Assembly: GCA_016463045.1 (NCBI GenBank)
Contig: JAEMSB010000046.1
Span: forward strand, 1-13,148
DNA: 13,148 nucleotides
Source of the DNA: Niveispirillum sp.
GTDB taxonomy: Bacteria; Pseudomonadota; Alphaproteobacteria; Azospirillales; Azospirillaceae
Reading direction: 5' to 3'
Shown here: positions 7,043 to 13,148 of the stretch, in pieces
Numbering within the stretch: position 1 is the stretch's first letter
Layout: each line of letters starts with the position of its first letter
Translations under genes and position numbers: made by a program
The notes under the pieces: model-generated
Told to the model about the DNA's origin: nothing
The model's database searches: none
What the model saw: the letters and a program-made list of their open reading frames with translations, nothing else

Positions 7043-8061
7043 TGATCCCCGCGCCCGACAGTTGGGTCACCCCCTGCCCGCCCGAACGCGGCGGCGGCCT
7101 GTGGGTGGAACCGGGCGGCTTTCATGTCGACCCGACCCGGCCTGTCGACCGCGCGGTGATCACCCATGGCCATTCCGACCATGCACGGCCAGGACACACC
7201 CATGTCCTGGCCACGCCCGGCACGCTTGCCATCATGCGGGCGCGCCTGGGCGACGGTGCAGGGGCCTCACAACAGCCCCTGCCCTATCACCAGCCGATCC
7301 GTATCGGCGAGGTGACTGTGCGTCTCGTACCCGCCGGCCATGTGCTGGGCTCGGCGCAGGTGGTGATGGAATGGCGGGGCAGCAGGGTGGTGGTGTCGGG
7401 CGATTACAAGCGCCGCTTTGATCCCACCTGCGCCCCCTTTGAACCCGTCCCCTGCGATGCGTTCATTACGGAGGCCACCTTTGGCCTGCCCGTCTTCCGA
7501 CACCCGCCGGTAGAGGGCGAGATCGCCCGCCTGCTGCACACGCTGTCTGTCTTCCCCGAACGCACCATCGTTGTCGGCTGCTACGCGCTGGGCAAATGCC
7601 AGCGGCTGATCGCGGAGCTGCGACGGGCCGGCTATGATCAGCCGCTGTACCTGCACGGTGCCCACCTGCCGCTCTGTGCGCTCTATCAGGAACAAGGGGT
7701 GGAGCTGGGCGACCTGCGCCCCGCGACGGTGGCCGATGCCTCATCCATGCGCGGCGGCATCGTCCTGGCCCCGCCATCGGCCATGGCCGACAAATGGCTG
7801 CGCCGGATGCCGGACCCGCTGCCCGCCTATGCGTCGGGCTGGATGCGGGTCCGGGCACGCGCCCGACAGCATGGGGTGGAACTGCCCCTGATCGTTTCTG
7901 ACCATGCCGATTGGGATGAGCTGTGCCAGACGGTGAAGGATGTGGCGCCGGGGGAGCTGTGGGTCACCCATGGCAGCGAAGAGGCGCTGGTCCATTGGGC
8001 CACGACCCAGGGTGTGAAGGCCAAGCCCCTGCATCTGATTGGACGGGGGGAGGAGGAATGA
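7042..8061 (+). CDS. Ligase-associated DNA exonuclease (metallo-beta-lactamase fold)
   Basis: A soluble 339-residue protein of the SNM1/CPSF73-like metallo-beta-lactamase group found next to ATP-dependent DNA ligases in bacteria (TIGR04122-type). The metal-binding motif HGHSDH is at residues 42-47 (AVITHGHSDHARPGH). Further conserved pieces follow in order: PAGHVLGSAQV (third histidine), VVSGDYKRRF (bridging aspartate), ALGKCQRL, and VSDHADWDEL plus ELWVTHGSEEAL near the C-terminus. Members are predicted to trim DNA ends before joining. ATG 7042 overlaps the stop of the transporter gene (TGATG) and fits the family N-terminus. The ligase follows after a 132-bp gap filled by a palindromic repeat. 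The position directly before the ligase strongly supports the assignment. Confidence 0.9.
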   Translation: MIPAPDSWVTPCPPERGGGLWVEPGGFHVDPTRPVDRAVITHGHSDHARPGHTHVLATPGTLAIMRARLGDGAGASQQPLPYHQPIRIGEVTVRLVPAGHVLGSAQVVMEWRGSRVVVSGDYKRRFDPTCAPFEPVPCDAFITEATFGLPVFRHPPVEGEIARLLHTLSVFPERTIVVGCYALGKCQRLIAELRRAGYDQPLYLHGAHLPLCALYQEQGVELGDLRPATVADASSMRGGIVLAPPSAMADKWLRRMPDPLPAYASGWMRVRARARQHGVELPLIVSDHADWDELCQTVKDVAPGELWVTHGSEEALVHWATTQGVKAKPLHLIGRGEEE

Positions 8062-8069
8062 GGATGGTT

Positions 8070-8186
8070 GCTCCCTCACCCTCCCAAGCCTTGACAGGCT
8101 TGGGCCCCTCCCTCTCCCACTCTCGTGGGCGAGGGGCGGAACTTGTTGGGTTTGCCCCTCGCCCGCTTGCGGGAGGGTGAGGGAGC
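8070..8186. repeat. 117-nt nested palindromic repeat inside the exonuclease-ligase operon
   Basis: The outer arms are a perfect 16-bp inverted repeat: GCTCCCTCACCCTCCC (8070-8085) and its complement (8171-8186). Inside lie three more stems. The first is CCCAAGCCT/AGGCTTGGG (8083-8091 with 8096-8104, loop TGAC). The second is CCCAC/GTGGG (8116-8120 with 8125-8129). The third is GCGAGGGGC/GCCCCTCGC (8129-8137 with 8154-8162). The element begins 8 nt after the exonuclease stop and ends 7 nt before the ligase ATG. It resembles the dispersed CTCCCTCACCC...GGGTGAGGGAG palindromes familiar from Azospirillum-type genomes (from memory, not checked). It may attenuate transcription or protect the upstream mRNA. 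Confidence 0.85.
8179..8185 (+). promoter_or_regulatory. Ligase Shine-Dalgarno formed by the right arm of the repeat
   Basis: GAGGGAG at 8179-8185 lies within the right arm of the palindrome and stands 8 nt before ATG 8194. If the outer stem forms in the mRNA, the site is base-paired and ligase translation would be reduced. This site decides for ATG 8194 over the in-frame GTG at 8125, which lies inside the repeat and would add 23 residues encoded by repeat DNA. Confidence 0.55.
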
Positions 8187-8193
8187 CACGCCT

Positions 8194-9816
8194 ATGCAAT
8201 CCTTCGCCACCCTCCTCGACGCGCTCGCCTACATGCCGTCCCGCAATGGCAAGCTGCGCATGATCGCCGATTACCTGGACCATGCGCCCGATCCTGACCG
8301 TGGTTATGGCCTGGCGGCGCTGACCGGCGACCTGTCCTTTACTGCCGCCAAGGCCGGGATGGTCAAGGAACTGGTCGCCACCCGTATCGATCCGGCCCTG
8401 TTTGGCTGGTCCTATGATTTTGTGGGCGATCTGGCCGAAACGGTGGCGCTGATCTGGCCTGCACCACCGGGCGTCAACCACCCGCCCCCCGGTCTGGCAG
8501 AGGTGGTGGAGGGGCTTTCCACTGCCAAGCGCGGCACAGTCCCCGCCCTGCTGTCGGGCTGGCTGGACAGCCTTGACGCCACGGGCCGCTGGGCGCTGTT
8601 GAAGCTGATCACAGGCGGGTTGCGCATCGGTGTGTCGGCCCGCATGGCCAAGACTGCCCTGGTCGACTGGGCCAATGCCAGGGGCGTTGAGGCCAGCGTG
8701 GAACAGGTGGAGGAACTGTGGCACGGCCTGTCCCCCCCCTACGCCCCTCTGTTCGACTGGCTGACGGGCAAAGCGGAGAAGCCGGGTGTCAGCGACACGG
8801 GCGGGTTCCGCCCCATGATGCTGGCCCACCCGCTGGAAGCAAGTGACATCCAGGCTCTGAAACCCGCCGATTACCGGGCAGAATGGAAGTGGGACGGCAT
8901 CAGGGTTCAGCTTGTGGCACGCGGCGCGCCGGACAAGGCCAGGATCTACAGCCGCACCGGGGATGAGATTGCCGGGGCCTTCCCTGATGTGGCATCCCAG
9001 ATGGGCTTCCATGCCGTTCTGGATGGCGAATTGCTGGTGGCCCGCGATGGCCGTGTCGCGCCCTTCAACGATTTGCAGCAGCGCCTGAACCGCAAGCGGG
9101 TGACGGCACCCATGCTGCGCGACTTCCCGGCCTTTGTGCGGGTCTATGACCTGCTGTTCGACGGGGATGAGGACCTGCGCGCCCTGCCCTTTGACGAACG
9201 CCGCCGCCGGCTGGAGGATTGGTTCGCCCGCACACGCCCATTGGCCATGGACCTGTCGCCCCTTGTCCCCTTTACCGATTGGGACCACCTGTCCCATCTG
9301 CGCCTGTCGGCCCGTGATCAGGGGGTGGAGGATGGAGCCATCGAGGGGCTGATGCTGAAACGCGGCGACAGCGCCTATGTCGGTGGCCGCCCCAAGGGTC
9401 CCTGGTTCAAGTGGAAGCGCGGGCCATTGACGGCGGATTGCGTGCTGATGTACGCCCAACGTGGGCATGGCAAGCGGTCCAGCTTCTACAGCGACTATAC
9501 ATTCGGCGCGTGGCGCGGTACGCCTGGAGAGGGCGGAGAGTTGGTGCCCGTCGGCAAGGCCTATTCCGGCTTCACCGATGCGGAACTGGCAGAGATCGAC
9601 CGCTGGGTGCGCAACCACACCACCAACCGTTTCGGTCCCGTGCGGGAGGTGGAACACGGCCTGGTGTTTGAGGTGGCGTTTGACAGCGTCCATCGCTCCA
9701 CAAGGCACAAGAGCGGCATCGCCATGCGCTTTCCCCGCATTTCGCGGCTGCGCTGGGACAAGCCAGCGGCAGAGGCTGACCGGTTGGAGATATTGGAAAG
9801 GATGGTGGGCACATGA
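8194..9816 (+). CDS. ATP-dependent DNA ligase (exonuclease-associated family)
   Basis: A soluble 540-residue enzyme that seals nicks using ATP. An N-terminal helical domain (about 1-200) resembles the DNA-binding domain of LIG1/LigB-type ligases (IGVSARMAKTALVDWA). The nucleotidyltransferase core follows: motif I is EWKWDGIR with the lysine to be adenylylated at K232, then YSRTGDEI, DGELLV, EGLMLKR (motif IV, E384-K389) and WFKWKRG (motif V, K406/K408). A C-terminal OB domain runs from about 415 (LTADCVLMYAQRGHGKRSSF) to RFPRISRLRWDKP. The length fits the TIGR04120-type family that sits beside the exonuclease and usually a DEXH helicase and a phosphoesterase; here those two are absent. ATG 8194 was chosen (see its ribosome site). 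The stop shares ATGA with the next gene. No Ku or polymerase domain is fused, so this is not a LigD. Confidence 0.93.
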   Translation: MQSFATLLDALAYMPSRNGKLRMIADYLDHAPDPDRGYGLAALTGDLSFTAAKAGMVKELVATRIDPALFGWSYDFVGDLAETVALIWPAPPGVNHPPPGLAEVVEGLSTAKRGTVPALLSGWLDSLDATGRWALLKLITGGLRIGVSARMAKTALVDWANARGVEASVEQVEELWHGLSPPYAPLFDWLTGKAEKPGVSDTGGFRPMMLAHPLEASDIQALKPADYRAEWKWDGIRVQLVARGAPDKARIYSRTGDEIAGAFPDVASQMGFHAVLDGELLVARDGRVAPFNDLQQRLNRKRVTAPMLRDFPAFVRVYDLLFDGDEDLRALPFDERRRRLEDWFARTRPLAMDLSPLVPFTDWDHLSHLRLSARDQGVEDGAIEGLMLKRGDSAYVGGRPKGPWFKWKRGPLTADCVLMYAQRGHGKRSSFYSDYTFGAWRGTPGEGGELVPVGKAYSGFTDAELAEIDRWVRNHTTNRFGPVREVEHGLVFEVAFDSVHRSTRHKSGIAMRFPRISRLRWDKPAAEADRLEILERMVGT

Positions 9817-10109
9817 CGCTGAAACGGGCTTATTCCGCCGAACCGACGGCCGATGAAACCATCCGCCGCTTGAAGGTCGGGCGCACCCGCACCCGGCTGG
9901 CCGGCGTGATCGCCGCCGGCATCGGCCTGCTGATCATCCCGGCTTGGATCAGCGGCATCGGCATGAGTGTCTTCAAGCTGGAAGAAAAGACCATCACCGT
10001 CTTCCCCACCGTGATGACCGAAGAACAGGCCAAGGCCGAAGCGGAGCGTGTAAAGCAGGAGGCAGAAGCCTTCCGCGAACAGAAGGCAGCAGAAGAGAAG
10101 AAGTCGTGA
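9813..10109 (+). CDS. Small single-TM protein with a charged coiled-coil tail
   Basis: 98 residues, not recognised. A basic N-terminal part (about 1-28, TIRRLKVGRTRTRL) is followed by one hydrophobic segment (about 29-50, LAGVIAAGIGLLIIPAWISG). After it comes a short strand-like linker (EKTITVFPTV) and a strongly charged, alanine-rich helix from about 70 to the end (EEQAKAEAERVKQEAEAFRE), probably a coiled coil. No signal-peptidase site is obvious; the basic N-terminus suggests N-in with the coiled coil outside. Its ATG overlaps the ligase stop (ATGA), a sign of translational coupling, yet its features do not suggest DNA repair. It ends the operon and is followed by a candidate terminator. 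Confidence 0.75.
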   Translation: MTLKRAYSAEPTADETIRRLKVGRTRTRLAGVIAAGIGLLIIPAWISGIGMSVFKLEEKTITVFPTVMTEEQAKAEAERVKQEAEAFREQKAAEEKKS

Positions 10110-10116
10110 AAGACAT

Positions 10117-10144
10117 CGGGCGGGTCCGCCACCGAACCCGCCCG
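10117..10144. terminator. Bidirectional terminator-like hairpin between convergent genes
   Basis: A perfect 9-bp stem CGGGCGGGT/ACCCGCCCG (10117-10125 with 10136-10144) with a 10-nt loop lies in the 44-bp gap between the stops of the convergent small TM gene and the GT2 gene. No T-run follows on the forward strand. On the reverse strand the downstream sequence is only mildly T-rich. The convergent position is the main support. Confidence 0.6.
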
Positions 10145-10153
10145 TCTGATGAA

Positions 10154-11113
10154 TTACTTCAAAAACCCGCTGTCGTAATCCGGTGCGGGGATTTCCAGAT
10201 AGCGTAATCGCTTCATCTCCCGCCGCCCGCGTGTGACCGTGTCAAGGATCAGGCCGCAGGTCAGCGACAGGAAGGACAACAGGCCCAGACCGGTGGCCAG
10301 CACAGCCGTGGGGAAGCGCGGCACCAGGCCTGTTTCGAAATAGGTGATGAACAGCGGCGCCGCGATGATAATGGAGATCAGGGCCAGCAGGACCGCGATC
10401 AGGCCGAAGGACTGCATCGGCCGCTCCTCCTTGATCAGTTTGCCGATCATCCACAGGATGCGGAACCCGTCGCGGAAGGTGGACAGTTTCGATACCGACC
10501 CCGGGGCGCGGTCCTTGTAGGGCGTTTCCACCTCGCCCAGCGGCATGCTCATTTCCAGCGCATGCACCACCAGTTCGGTTTCAATCTCAAACCCGCCGGC
10601 CAGGACCGGGAAGCTTTTCACGAAGCGGCGGGAAAAGACGCGATAACCCGACAGAAGATCGTCGGTGCGCTTGCCGAACACCATGGTGACCAGGGTGGTC
10701 AGCATGACATTGCCCAGCCGGTGACCGGCGCGATAATTCTCCCAGTCGGTGACGCGGGCGCCGTTCACCATGTCCAGCTTCTCATCCAGAAGCTTGGCCA
10801 CCAGCTTGCCGGCGCTGGGCGCGTGATAGGTGTCGTCGCCATCCACCATGACATACACGTCCGCCTCGATATCGGCGAACATGCGGCGCACGACATTGCC
10901 CTTGCCCTGCAACGGCTCCCGCCGGACCACGGCCCCGGCTGCCTTGGCAATCTCCGAGGTGCGATCCTTGGAGTTGTTGTCATAGACATAGATGGTGGCG
11001 GTCGGCAGCGCCTCCTTGAAGTCGCGCACGACGGCTTCGATGGAGGCTTCTTCGTTATAGCAGGGCACCAGCACGGCGATGCGCGGCGCACCCTGGGTCA
11101 GACTGTCAGACAT
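10154..11113 (-). CDS. GT2-family glycosyltransferase with two C-terminal TM segments
   Basis: 319 residues. The GT-A catalytic domain (about 10-225) opens with RIAVLVPCYNEEASIEAVV (P17-E22). It has the nucleotide-binding D45 (YVYDNNSKDRT) and the DxD-type metal site at D91-D94 (VMVDGDDTYH), followed by LSGYRVFSRRF, a conserved acceptor-side segment. Two hydrophobic segments (about 236-258 and 268-292) anchor the C-terminus. This layout is that of DPM1/GtrB/ArnC-like enzymes, which transfer a sugar from a nucleotide donor to a polyprenyl phosphate at the cytoplasmic face of the membrane. Start ATG 11113 places the Rossmann-like strand after 10 residues; an in-frame GTG at 11164 adds 17 unlikely residues. 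The ribosome site is weak. The upstream GT-C-like protein could use its lipid-linked product (inference). Confidence 0.88.
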   Translation of the reverse strand: MSDSLTQGAPRIAVLVPCYNEEASIEAVVRDFKEALPTATIYVYDNNSKDRTSEIAKAAGAVVRREPLQGKGNVVRRMFADIEADVYVMVDGDDTYHAPSAGKLVAKLLDEKLDMVNGARVTDWENYRAGHRLGNVMLTTLVTMVFGKRTDDLLSGYRVFSRRFVKSFPVLAGGFEIETELVVHALEMSMPLGEVETPYKDRAPGSVSKLSTFRDGFRILWMIGKLIKEERPMQSFGLIAVLLALISIIIAAPLFITYFETGLVPRFPTAVLATGLGLLSFLSLTCGLILDTVTRGRREMKRLRYLEIPAPDYDSGFLK

Positions 11114-11228
11114 GGGATATTCGGGTCCGGTTGGACAAGGGTTGGATAAGCACACAGATAACACGGATATTCAGGGAAAGCTGCGGCGGAAACGCGGCGC
11201 TTTCATGTCCGTTGGACGGAGGCATTGA
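11114..11228. other. Intergenic gap between the MazF-type toxin and the GT2 gene
   Basis: 115 bp without a coding frame of interest. On the forward strand it contains CACAGATAACACGGAT (11153-11168), a motif I associate with short dispersed repeats in several bacterial genomes (memory only), and a GC-rich stretch at 11180-11200. No clear terminator or promoter for the GT2 gene was recognised. The GT2 gene has to be transcribed either through the toxin module or from an unseen promoter here. Confidence 0.3.
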
Positions 11229-11576
11229 TCAGTTGGTGGCGTGGGCCAACACCCCGAGCAGAAGACGCCGCACCGTTTCGCGATCTGCCTCTGGCAAACG
11301 CCCAATAGCCTCTGCTTCTTTGGCCTCAATCGTGGCAATCTTAGCGGTTCGCACGACAGAGGGTGCCGGCAAACCTGAAACGGCAATATCCGAAACCGGA
11401 ACATCACCGGGCCAGCCCCGGTTATCGGCGCTGGTTATCATCACCACCCATAATAATCCATGGGCCTGCTGGATGTTACCAGCCGCCACGACAAGCGCCG
11501 GGCGTCGTTGCCGCACGGGCCGATCTGTATAAGGGAACGGGACCTTGACGATGGCCCATGGCTCAAAGATCGGCAT
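11229..11576 (-). CDS. MazF/PemK-type toxin (mRNA interferase family)
   Basis: A cytoplasmic protein of 115 residues, the usual size for MazF/PemK/Kid ribonucleases that cleave mRNA at short motifs. The N-terminus has the family signature EPWAIVKVPFPYTDRPV followed by RQRRPALVVAAG; the arginine-proline turn is part of the active-site region. Later come LLWVVMITSADNR and AVSGLPAPSVVRTAKIATIE, the standard final strands with the conserved (S/T)-x-(V/I)-R segment. No stop or frameshift is seen, so it appears intact. Its ATG overlaps the end of the antitoxin gene by 14 nt, the normal antitoxin-first order with coupled translation. Base composition looks less GC-rich than that of flanking genes, suggesting a mobile module. 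Confidence 0.88.
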   Translation of the reverse strand: MPIFEPWAIVKVPFPYTDRPVRQRRPALVVAAGNIQQAHGLLWVVMITSADNRGWPGDVPVSDIAVSGLPAPSVVRTAKIATIEAKEAEAIGRLPEADRETVRRLLLGVLAHATN

Positions 11577-11784
11577 AGGCCCGCTGATCCGCTTCCGATG
11601 ACCATTCTGTAAAGGTGCCGAATGGGTCCTCTACACGCACCACCGATACCCGTGTCATGACCACACGCCCATCCTCAATCGCATAGGCGATTTCATCGCC
11701 CTCCTTCAGATGAAGGGCCGCCCGCACCGATTGAGGAATGGTTGTCTGCGCCTTGCTGGTCAGCTTGCTCGTGATCATGACCAT
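11563..11784 (-). CDS. AbrB/MazE-type antitoxin (SpoVT-AbrB swapped-hairpin DNA-binding)
   Basis: 73 residues. The N-terminal half is a SpoVT/AbrB swapped-hairpin DNA-binding domain: SKLTSKAQTTIPQSVRAALH then LKEGDEIAYAIEDGRVVMTR (about 6-45). The C-terminal half, DPFGTFTEWSSEADQRAYAD, is the acidic tail that in this class wraps and neutralises the MazF toxin. Such proteins repress their own operon with the toxin as co-repressor. The ATG at 11784 was taken; a second ATG at 11778 (MVMITS) is also possible. The upstream purine stretch is at a long distance, so the start is not certain. It lies only 49 bp after the GT-C-like gene. Confidence 0.9.
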   Translation of the reverse strand: MVMITSKLTSKAQTTIPQSVRAALHLKEGDEIAYAIEDGRVVMTRVSVVRVEDPFGTFTEWSSEADQRAYADL

Positions 11785-11790
11785 AACCGA

Positions 11791-11803
11791 AAGGAGTTTC
11801 CTT
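11791..11803. promoter_or_regulatory. Small palindrome upstream of the antitoxin gene, possible operator
   Basis: AAGGA-GTT-TCCTT is a perfect 5-bp inverted repeat with a 3-bp spacer, starting 7 bp upstream of the antitoxin ATG. Its position suits an autoregulatory site for an AbrB-type antitoxin. The arms are short, so chance is possible. Confidence 0.35.
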
Positions 11804-11833
11804 ACCTGAGACTATGCTTATCTCCGCATCGCT

Positions 11834-13148
11834 TCAAGGGAGAGGTGCCACCTTGCGCAACCGGCACAGCATCATCGGTTCATCCAGGTTGGACTTCACC
11901 AGCCCGCAATCCCCCATGTCGGCGGCCAGCCCGTAATGGGGAAGGATATGGTCCGCTGTCCAAACCTCCCAATGCGCGACCAGCCAGAAGATGTCCCCCT
12001 GATGCGCGTCGATGCGGCCATGCATGGCGCGGTTCAGCAGGATATCGCCATGGTCGGGATGGATGAAATAGCTGTGGATGCGCAGGAACGGCACATTCTT
12101 CGGGAACCCATAGGCCAGGAAGCTGGTGGGTGCGTAGCCTGTCTGGATGATGATGGTGTTGTCCGGGTTGGGCAGGTCGGGGATCGACACTTCCACGAAT
12201 TTGTCCGCGAACGGCACCCGCGCCCAGGTACCGGGCCGGGCGGTGACGGTGACCAGCGCCAGCAGGGCCAGCATCACCACGCCCTTGGCCCGGCGCGGCA
12301 GGGGCCACAGCGCGATGGCCGCCACCACCACCAGCGGCGCCATCATCTCCAGCGGGATCAGGTAGCGATAGATGGCGAACAGCTTCAGCCACGCCAGATA
12401 GGTCAAAGCCCCCGCCACTAGCAGGTACAGCGCGGGCCGGAACGGCACCATCACCTCACGCTTGCCCACAAACCGCCCGGCCAGCGCCAGGAACGGGGTC
12501 AGCAGCAGGACCACCACCATCACCGGCACGCGCAGGTCGGTGAAGATGATCTCCCCCACCTTCTTGGGGTCCGTCAGCCACGTATAGGGGAAGATCAGAT
12601 TGTTCCACAGACCATGGGGCAGGAACTTGTCATCCCGGTACGCCTCCGGCACGCCCCAGGGCGATTTGAAGAAGTCGTTGAAATAGGGGAATAGCGGGTT
12701 CTGGTAGGTGGACCACAGGTGCCACATCCAATGGCCGGAAAACAGCGCCATACCGGCAATGACGCCGATCCCGAAGAAGAACGACAGGAACATCCGCCGC
12801 CAGAACCCACCGGCCACCGCCAGAAACGCAAAGCACAGGCCCACGGCATAGGGCAGCGTCGGCTGTTTCAGGCCCACCGCCGACCCGACCAGCAGCCCCG
12901 CCACAAACACGATGGGGAACGCCACCTTGGGTGCCGCCCCCCAGACATCGTCGGCCCGCGCCATGACCAACCAGGCACTGCCCAGCACGAATAGGCTGAT
13001 GACATTGTCATAGAAGGTGGTGCCCAGCAGGCCCATCTGCCCGGCGCCTGCAAAGCAGACCAGGGCCAGCGCCACCGACGCCAGCGCCCGTGCACGGCCC
13101 CCCAGCACCGGCAGCAGCAGCCAGGCAATCCCCGTCAGCGGCACAAGG
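11834..13148 (-). CDS. Polytopic membrane protein, GT-C glycosyltransferase-like (N-terminus missing)
   Basis: The reading frame is open at the window edge, so at least 437 residues of the C-terminal part are present. Roughly eight to ten hydrophobic helices are followed by a soluble tail of about 130 residues with no TM segment. Features include GLLVGSAVGLKQPTLPYAVG, a periplasmic-type loop rich in aromatics (HLWSTYQNPLFPYFNDFFKS, then PWGVPEAYRDDKFLP), YLAWLKLFAIYRYLIPLE, and the tail with QTGYAPTSFLAYG and HWEVWTADHILPHYGL. This layout (many TMs with a large aromatic loop and a C-terminal domain) is seen in GT-C enzymes that use polyprenyl-linked sugars, but no family-defining motif is visible, since the DxD-bearing first loop would be outside the window. 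The GT2 gene downstream supports a role in glycan assembly. The stop is at 11836-11834. Confidence 0.7.
   Translation of the reverse strand, partial: LVPLTGIAWLLLPVLGGRARALASVALALVCFAGAGQMGLLGTTFYDNVISLFVLGSAWLVMARADDVWGAAPKVAFPIVFVAGLLVGSAVGLKQPTLPYAVGLCFAFLAVAGGFWRRMFLSFFFGIGVIAGMALFSGHWMWHLWSTYQNPLFPYFNDFFKSPWGVPEAYRDDKFLPHGLWNNLIFPYTWLTDPKKVGEIIFTDLRVPVMVVVLLLTPFLALAGRFVGKREVMVPFRPALYLLVAGALTYLAWLKLFAIYRYLIPLEMMAPLVVVAAIALWPLPRRAKGVVMLALLALVTVTARPGTWARVPFADKFVEVSIPDLPNPDNTIIIQTGYAPTSFLAYGFPKNVPFLRIHSYFIHPDHGDILLNRAMHGRIDAHQGDIFWLVAHWEVWTADHILPHYGLAADMGDCGLVKSNLDEPMMLCRLRKVAPLP

Noticed and set aside
8125..8193. N-terminal extension of the ligase from GTG 8125
   Set aside because: The extension is encoded entirely by the palindromic repeat and its edge, is not typical of the family, and ATG 8194 has a Shine-Dalgarno at 8-nt spacing.
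7741..9708. Reverse open frame (655 codons) opposite the exonuclease and ligase
   Set aside because: It spans the ends of two conserved genes and the repeat between them. Its product shows no domain and has the composition of a codon shadow.
10562..11149. Forward open frame (195 codons) opposite the GT2 gene
   Set aside because: The GT2 motifs on the reverse strand are unambiguous. The forward product is rich in His, Gly and Asp, and is typical of an antisense artefact.
11178..11203. GC-rich stretch after the MazF-type gene as a terminator
   Set aside because: AAAGC/GCTTT ends can pair, but the inner bases do not form a continuous stem, and no T-run follows.

Overview
The window is high-GC DNA of alphaproteobacterial character. 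The protein sequences and the nested palindromic repeats suggest a Rhodospirillales member (Azospirillum/Niveispirillum-like). That placement is an inference from style, not from a marker gene. No rRNA, tRNA, CRISPR array, transposase or integrase was recognised.

Layout. Positions 1-156 (-) hold the N-terminus of a membrane protein cut by the window edge. Positions 157-389 are non-coding and carry a large multi-arm palindrome (282-382). Positions 390-2663 (-) encode an NADP-type malic enzyme with a fused phosphotransacetylase-like domain (maeB). Divergent from it, 2848-3312 (+) is a type II toxin-antitoxin locus. Its small antitoxin is intact, with a promoter that predicts a leaderless mRNA. 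Its ParE-like toxin is broken by two stop codons and a frameshift. Positions 3393-5160 (+) hold two overlapping genes for different members of the RlaP/YcgL DNA-polymerase-beta-type nucleotidyltransferase superfamily. A small CxxC protein (5170-5382, -) separates them from the next operon.

Positions 5498-10109 (+) look like one operon: an AbgT-family transporter, a ligase-associated metallo-beta-lactamase exonuclease (1-nt overlap), an ATP-dependent DNA ligase of the exonuclease-associated family, and a 98-residue one-TM protein (ATGA overlap). The only gap in this chain, between exonuclease and ligase, is filled by a 117-nt nested palindromic repeat. Its right arm supplies the ligase Shine-Dalgarno. 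The helicase and phosphoesterase that usually complete this ligase cluster are not here.

Positions 10154-13148 (-) hold a surface-glycan-type pair: a polytopic GT-C-like membrane protein (cut by the edge) and a GT2 glycosyltransferase with two C-terminal TM segments. An intact MazE/MazF-type toxin-antitoxin module lies between them.

The strongest leads are the nucleic-acid end-processing neighbourhood (tandem RlaP-type enzymes, exonuclease, ligase and a coupled membrane protein) and the repeat lodged inside that operon. Next come the decayed ParE locus and the second toxin-antitoxin module inside a glycan cassette. Nothing here proves a new system; the RlaP pair and the coupled small membrane protein are the least explained parts.
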